From NCBI RefSeq assembly GCF_021869535.1, contig NW_026262679.1:46484426-46548425 (forward strand): DNA of 64,000 nucleotides, in the 5' to 3' direction. The position numbers and the translations under genes were made by a program. This DNA is from Mytilus californianus (taxonomy: Eukaryota > Mollusca > Bivalvia > Mytilida > Mytilidae). The notes beneath the pieces are model-generated. The model saw only the letters and a list, made by a program, of their open reading frames with translations. It had not been told where the DNA came from and made no database searches. Every line of letters starts with the position of its first letter. Position 1 is the first letter of the stretch. Positions 58,666 through 64,000 of this stretch are shown piece after piece.

Positions 58666-61600
58666 TGATTAAGTTCATAAAACTTTTTTTTAATCACAAT
58701 TAAAAAAGTATAAAAAAAAAGTACCTATCTCCAAGGCAAATTCAAAAAGGGGAAATCAACAAAAACTGAAAAAATCAAACGCTATCAACCATCCCTAATG
58801 CCCACGGTGACAAGCGCTGAATTTCTGGTCCGACTGAAATCAACCTTAAGATGGATAAAACAAATAATATTAGAAAGTTTTTTAAGTGCGGAATAAGTTT
58901 CCAATTTTTGTTTGATCTTGTAAACTTTTAAGTAGGACAAATTGCTCAATATCCCTTTGAAAATAATAACATGTTTGTATCATTTTTAATTATTCCAAAG
59001 ATAAAAAAAAGCTCTTTGTTTGATCACGCATTTACCATTATGTTTACTAAAACTATTGTTAGAAATCCGGTTGGAAAAAACAATGCATAACAGTTTGTGT
59101 TGGATGTAAAAATACACAGTCACGTTTGGTTAGAAATGAGGATGTTCAATCCGATACCTTTTGTAGGGATAGTAACACGCTCTCTGCACGTTGAAGAATA
59201 GTTGCAAAGCAATATTTCTGCACTATGAAACTTACTTTTTTCTCCGAGGCAGTCTTGATTTCCCTCTTTTTATCCCCTTTGACCCATTTTGCAGGTCCTT
59301 CCTGTAGATTCCGTGTAAACTTGTTTTCGTTCTTACTACTCATGTAATTTTTGCCACTGGACGTTAATCACATAACAATCAATCTTATTTATATCTCATG
59401 TAAGATGAACCTTTTATAGCGTTATATTGATAACAGGATAAGGGAGCATCAATTCCACTAAACAAAAGGGATCTATTTTTTTTCTTATTCCGTTTTTAAG
59501 AGGTCAGTCTTATTTTTAATAAGGAAACAATTTGACTTGACCGATGCAAAAAAAAAATAAAAAATTCGACGCAAATGTATTACCTTATCTCTAAAATTCA
59601 ATAAAAAATAACTGATTTACAAAAATGATAAATGTTAAGTGTTCTCTCAAAAAAAAATGTCATTATTCCATAAACGATGAAAATTGCGTAACTCGGAATT
59701 AAAATGACTGCTCCCTGAGGGAATCTCTTTTGACAAATTCATATTGTAAAAAATTACTTGAACTTCTGAAAATAAGATAAAACATGGAAAATACATGTTG
59801 TATGTGTCAGTTAAACAGCTATCAATAGACGACATCAGAACAAACCAGAAACATTCTAGTGTCACTGTGCTGTAACTTTACTCGGCTGAGAACCATTATT
59901 ATAATTATTTATTTATGTAATTGTAAATGAATTTCAATACTACCATTTTACACCATAAATAAATAGTACGGAGATGAATTCATCTCCATATCATGTTAAC
60001 ATACTTCCGTCCTACATGTGTATTTATAAGTTTTCGCCGGACGTTAAAATAGCCAGTCATCCCACCCATGTTAAACATTTACCCCGATTACTGTAAAGAA
60101 TAAATATAGTTTAAATAGTATACCCCGAAAAAGGAACTCATCAAGGTGTGATAACCAGGTGATTGATAGGAAAATGTCAAAATTACAAATGCAAACAACT
60201 GTGAATTGATAAGAGAGCAAAATAATGTTGTCGATAATCACAGAATTCCAATGAGATGCAGAACCGATGACCACTGATGACCACTGATGTAGATAATTAG
60301 GCATATAAAGTTCAGATTGGAAGAAATAATTAACGAAATTTATAATGTCTTAACTGCAGACCTCCCCTGGGGGGTAGTGTAATTCAATGGCTTGAACTAG
60401 TTAGCGAGGACAGCAAACCCGAGGAATTCCTTGAAAAATGAATGATTATAATTATGTCAGATATATGAATATTATATGGAATTTCATTCCGATTTAACGT
60501 CAAGGAAAAATAATTGAAAGAGGTTCTAGAAAATTAAATTTTTTGCATGCTAAAAGATACTTCCAACTTAGCTCAAAATATCTGGGTACCTGTGCTCGGT
60601 TTCACGCAAAAGGCCTTGCATTGTGGCTTTTATCACGCTTATGGTAAAACCCGATTTTTTATTGATACAAATTATGAGAAATGTTTCGCAAGCATTAATG
60701 GGTCCTACAGTTATTTTCAAAACTAAAATATTACGTCCATATTTCTTCGGTTTCAGAAAACATGAAAATACTTTGAGTACCCATGCTTGATTCCTTTTAC
60801 GGTGATTTGCAAAATAGAAATTATGTATGCCGTAATGAGGCATTGTCACTCGTTAGACATGATACCCTTGATTCCAAAAGGTCCCAGAGAACAATAAGAA
60901 GATGGATAGACATATTTGAGTTTCGTTCAATAAAGAGCTAAGATTAAGTGAACCTTTCTTCTCTAGCCAAGGGTTTCGATCCGACCAGAGGAGGCCGGAG
61001 CGAAACCTTAGTCTAGCAAAGAAGAAGTGGATCATTCGTTGAAGTAAATCAACTAAGAATTGATAAAATCTATCGATAAGTATAATGACGAAATGAATGA
61101 AATCTCATACAGATGAAGAATTGATGACACCGTTCTCTACGTTTCACATGGTTTGCAATTCAGGCTTCAATTTCCTTTGATGTATGAATATCAAAAACGA
61201 AATCGTAACAATCCCTTGTGTCTATTATGCAGTCAAATCCAAGGAAATAACGACTCCAAATATTTCTTCTCAGAGCAAAAAAAGAAAAAATAATAAAAAA
61301 GAGACAAACAAATTGAAAAATTATATATATTAATAAAATGAAAATATGCCTTATAATATTTTGCTTATGGTTGAATTAAGAAAACAAATTACCAAAAAAA
61401 AATACAAAAATTGCTCAAGGGATTTAAAAGAAATATTAGAAATATTTATCATACCTTCAGCAAATCCACACATAAATGAATTCCCATAGATAAAGCATTC
61501 CTTGTCATTTGACTCAGAATTAACGCTTCAATTATTAATATTATAAGTAACAATAACTGATTGATCCTACCTTTTCATATAGGTGAACAATTCTCCAGCA

Positions 61601-62580
61601 GCTGTTTGCTTTAATTGTAGTAAAATAAAAAGTAATCAATTGCGACTACTTACTGAACACTGCTTTATTGATGACCCGTTTGATAGCTAATACTTAAGCA
61701 GAAATGGCTTCTTCCACGACAAACCTTGAACGGATATTAACATGTGGGACATATGGCCACTCTTAAGGATCGAAATAATCTCCACATTGTGATGACAGAC
61801 AATGTTCTGATTATTTCTATATACATTAAATGTGTTCCATTAACGACAAGATTGCTGCCATCACTCTATTGATTCTATCATCAGAATTATTTGTTAAATC
61901 AGTTATATATGTGGCAATTTACTGTCATTGGCTCGTAAATTGAAGAGAAATTTTACAACATTAAAATCCTTTTACTTTTATGGAATTGATTTATTTATAT
62001 CTATTGTATCTTATAAACTTTCAATTAAAAACACATCCTGTTCCCAAGGCAAATGACAAAAAACATAAAAATATAGGTGACTTATATTTGTATTAATGTA
62101 CTTCAGAAATTGGATTTAATGCGAATCATTAAAAGAATAGGAAGATTATTGGACGAAAATTAGGATCATCCCTCACGCAATAGCAATAAAATTATTCGTC
62201 TTCGAAAACAATAAAACAAAAATAAAAGCTGTTGAAACGATTTGTATGAGCAGTGTTTGTGACACGTAAATCCAAATTAAATTTTCGATACAAAAAATAA
62301 CTGTTCTTAGAATCCATGATGTCTATTAAAATGTGATACAAAAGCCTTTTCCTTGAATTAACCAAAAATAACTTGACACTTATCTTACATTTCAAAACTA
62401 ATAAAATAGTATTTTCATTTCTTATAGAGTACAGAGTAAGTGTTACAGCTTAAAAGCGTTACACCATCCTCACATTGAGTCGGAATCGGGTGTCCGATTT
62501 AAAGTAAGATATTTAAATGTTATTATACTTCATGTCAAAATGCCAGATTTTGATTGGTTAATACGAGGGAGACAATTTAC
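58666..62580. other. 3.9 kb spacer, no supported gene
   Basis: AT-rich. Frames of 60-93 codons occur on the - strand (60568-60849, 60853-61035 and others) without splice sites or family resemblance. CATTTCATCTCC-type short inverted stretches occur near 59974-59992 (GAGATGAATTCATCTC, an exact 16-bp palindrome). A 12-bp direct repeat GATGACCACTGA lies at 60268 and 60279. Confidence 0.4.
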
Positions 62581-62726
62581 TCTATTCTATGGTAAATACT
62601 CTATCACCCTTCACGGAGACGCTTGATCAAGTGTGCGCTTTATTAAATACGACTCTATCCTATGGCAAATACTCTATTACCCTTCACGGAGACGCTTCAT
62701 CAAGTGTGCGCTTTATTAAATACGGA
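62581..62726. repeat. Two-copy tandem duplication, 73-bp unit
   Basis: TCTATTCTATGGTAAATACTC at 62581 and TCTATCCTATGGCAAATACTC at 62654 start two copies that share CACCCTTCACGGAGACGCTT/TACCCTTCACGGAGACGCTT, ATCAAGTGTGCGCTTTATTA and AATACG. Differences between copies are few, so the duplication is recent. Confidence 0.9.
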
Positions 62727-62814
62727 TGGTTGTTATGTACAAGACGTCATAGTTTATTACTTTGAATTTGAAATTTAATCGACAGTAATAACAGAACATT
62801 CAGTATAATAAATT

Positions 62815-62955
62815 AAATAACACATATCTGAGAGGGTGATAGAGCAGATTGTTACCCCTCGAAAAGACATTGTCAACCTTGGCTTCGCCTCAGTTGACAA
62901 TGTTTTCTCGAGGTAACAATCTGCTCTATCACCCTCTCAGCTATGTGTTATTTAT
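62815..62955. mobile_element. Near-perfect hairpin MITE (about 140 bp)
   Basis: The left arm AAATAACACATATCTGAGAG, GGTGATAGAGCAGATTGTTA is matched by the right arm TAACAATCTGCTCTATCACC, CTCTCAGCTATGTGTTATTT. The loop is CTTGGCTTCGCCTC. Arms are about 62 bp with few mismatches. A decayed relative lies at 21990-22147. Confidence 0.9.
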
Positions 62956-62957
62956 AT

Positions 62958-63318
62958 AATGATGATGGATGGATTGATGCTTAACGTCCAGTGGCATTTT
63001 AATATGCATATTCAGGACGACAACATGTTAATGTAATAGGAATATTAACCCTGCTTTGTACTAGACCGACACGCTGAGCCGGATTTTTAACGTGCTAGTT
63101 CACAAGGTAACAGTCCGCAGGAAGACACATCACTTTACCCGGACACATTATTCTGACTCCGAGCCGACCAGTCTTAGCTCTTACTCCTTAATGCCGCGTG
63201 CTAAGCGGAGAAACAGCAAATACCACTTTTAATGTCTTTGGTTGGACCCGGCCGGGGTTCGAACCCACGACCTCCCGTATTAAAGGCGAACACGCTTCCA
63301 CGAGACCACCGAGGTGGT
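62958..63318 (-). repeat. tRNA-derived SINE, copy 2 (better preserved)
   Basis: On the - strand the head (63317 downward) carries an A-box-like TGGTCTCGTGG (63308-63298) and a B box GGTTCGAACCC (63265-63255), as in a tRNA gene. The body runs to CTTAACGTCCAGTGGCA on the + strand near 62981. The + strand tail region has short GATGGATG repeats. The first copy is at 30215-30560. From memory, this tail (TTAACGTCCAGTGGCA, CATATTCAGGACGA) belongs to a SINE superfamily widespread in bivalves. Confidence 0.8.
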
Positions 63319-64000
63319 TTAAGATATATAGAAATGAACAGATAAATGGTCAGTGACGACCTATGTAATTACAAACCATAACATAAAAAGAAGGCTGACA
63401 GCTCATTTAGGTAGAGGTCATGAAATTATTTATATTCAGGAAACGGGAATGGTCTTTACCGTCATGCGTCAAACGCCCTCTTCAAGTTCATTATTAATAT
63501 CCAGGTGCTGATCCAGAATTTTGAAACAAGTGGTACCTGTCAAGACAACGTCAGGACTGGGACTTGTATGTCATATTAAAATAAAAGAAAACAAGCAATT
63601 ACTGAAAGCTTAACGCTGATAGTATGAAACCATGCCGTTCTACACTATTATTTCTTATGAAGCAAGGATCGTGCAATCTGATTCGTTAATTACCCGGATG
63701 TAAATAGCACCTCACCCAAGCTAAACTATTTACACCGGGGGATAAATGAACAGAATTTCAATGCAGAAAAAAACAATACAACATTTAACAGTCTTGAAAG
63801 GGTACAGTTTTCTCTACAGGATTATTTGTATACAAAAACATAGCTTATTTCAAAATATTTAGTAATTAAATAATAAATGAATGATACAATGTACTGGGCT
63901 CATCTATAATGTTTACTGGAGTAAAACAATCATCTTTCGATATGCTTCTATGCAAAATAGGGAGCAACGATCTTTAAAATGTAAAACGAACATATTTTGA
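63319..64000. other. End spacer
   Basis: At 63693-63741 an inverted repeat CCCGGATGTAAATAG against CTATTTACACCGGGG suggests another hairpin element. No gene was seen. Confidence 0.4.

Noticed and set aside
63240..63317. A functional tRNA gene
   Set aside because: A and B boxes are present, but the sequence continues into a SINE body also seen at 30215-30560, and no clean acceptor stem closes around the boxes.

Overview
The window looks like nuclear DNA of a bivalve mollusc, most likely a marine mussel close to Mytilus. It is very AT-rich, gene-poor and full of introns. It carries many diverged copies of dispersed repeats that I recognise from memory as typical of mussel genomes. There is nothing bacterial or organellar in it.

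Layout. (1) 1-1892: last exon of a RIG-I-like receptor on the + strand (end of helicase motif VI, linker, zinc-binding C-terminal RNA-sensing domain). (2) 2.3-7.5 kb: a nested repeat block made of a three-copy segmental duplication, fragments of a Penelope-like reverse-transcriptase element in both orientations, and a roughly 150-bp tandem array split by another repeat. (3) 8085-8266: probable last exon of an unrecognised + strand gene. (4) 12,891-25,607: a complete nine-exon L-type lectin gene of the VIP36/LMAN2 type on the - strand. All eight introns have GT-AG borders and matching phases, and the predicted protein is 328 aa. Its introns hold several MITEs, tandem repeats and, in intron 1, a 1.8-kb Mutator-like element with its own small zinc-finger reading frame. 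(5) 26.9-28.3 kb: a decayed LINE. (6) 28-39 kb: SINE, RT relics and nested DNA-transposon-like repeats. (7) 39,231-41,565: an intact single-exon neuropeptide GPCR of the myosuppressin/DMSR-like group on the - strand. Its 3' third is triplicated as near-identical 516-bp direct repeats. (8) 41.6-64 kb: no convincing gene. It holds a 33-bp minisatellite, many copies of one dispersed repeat family, several hairpin MITEs and a tRNA-derived SINE.

The three recognisable genes belong to unrelated processes: antiviral RNA sensing, glycoprotein cargo sorting in the early secretory pathway, and neuropeptide signalling. They do not form a functional cluster. The strongest items for follow-up are the GPCR 3'-end triplication, the Mutator-like element in LMAN2 intron 1, the insertion history at 2.3-6.4 kb, and the transposon-derived sequence next to the LMAN2 start codon. 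Family names for repeats are working labels, because no library search was possible.
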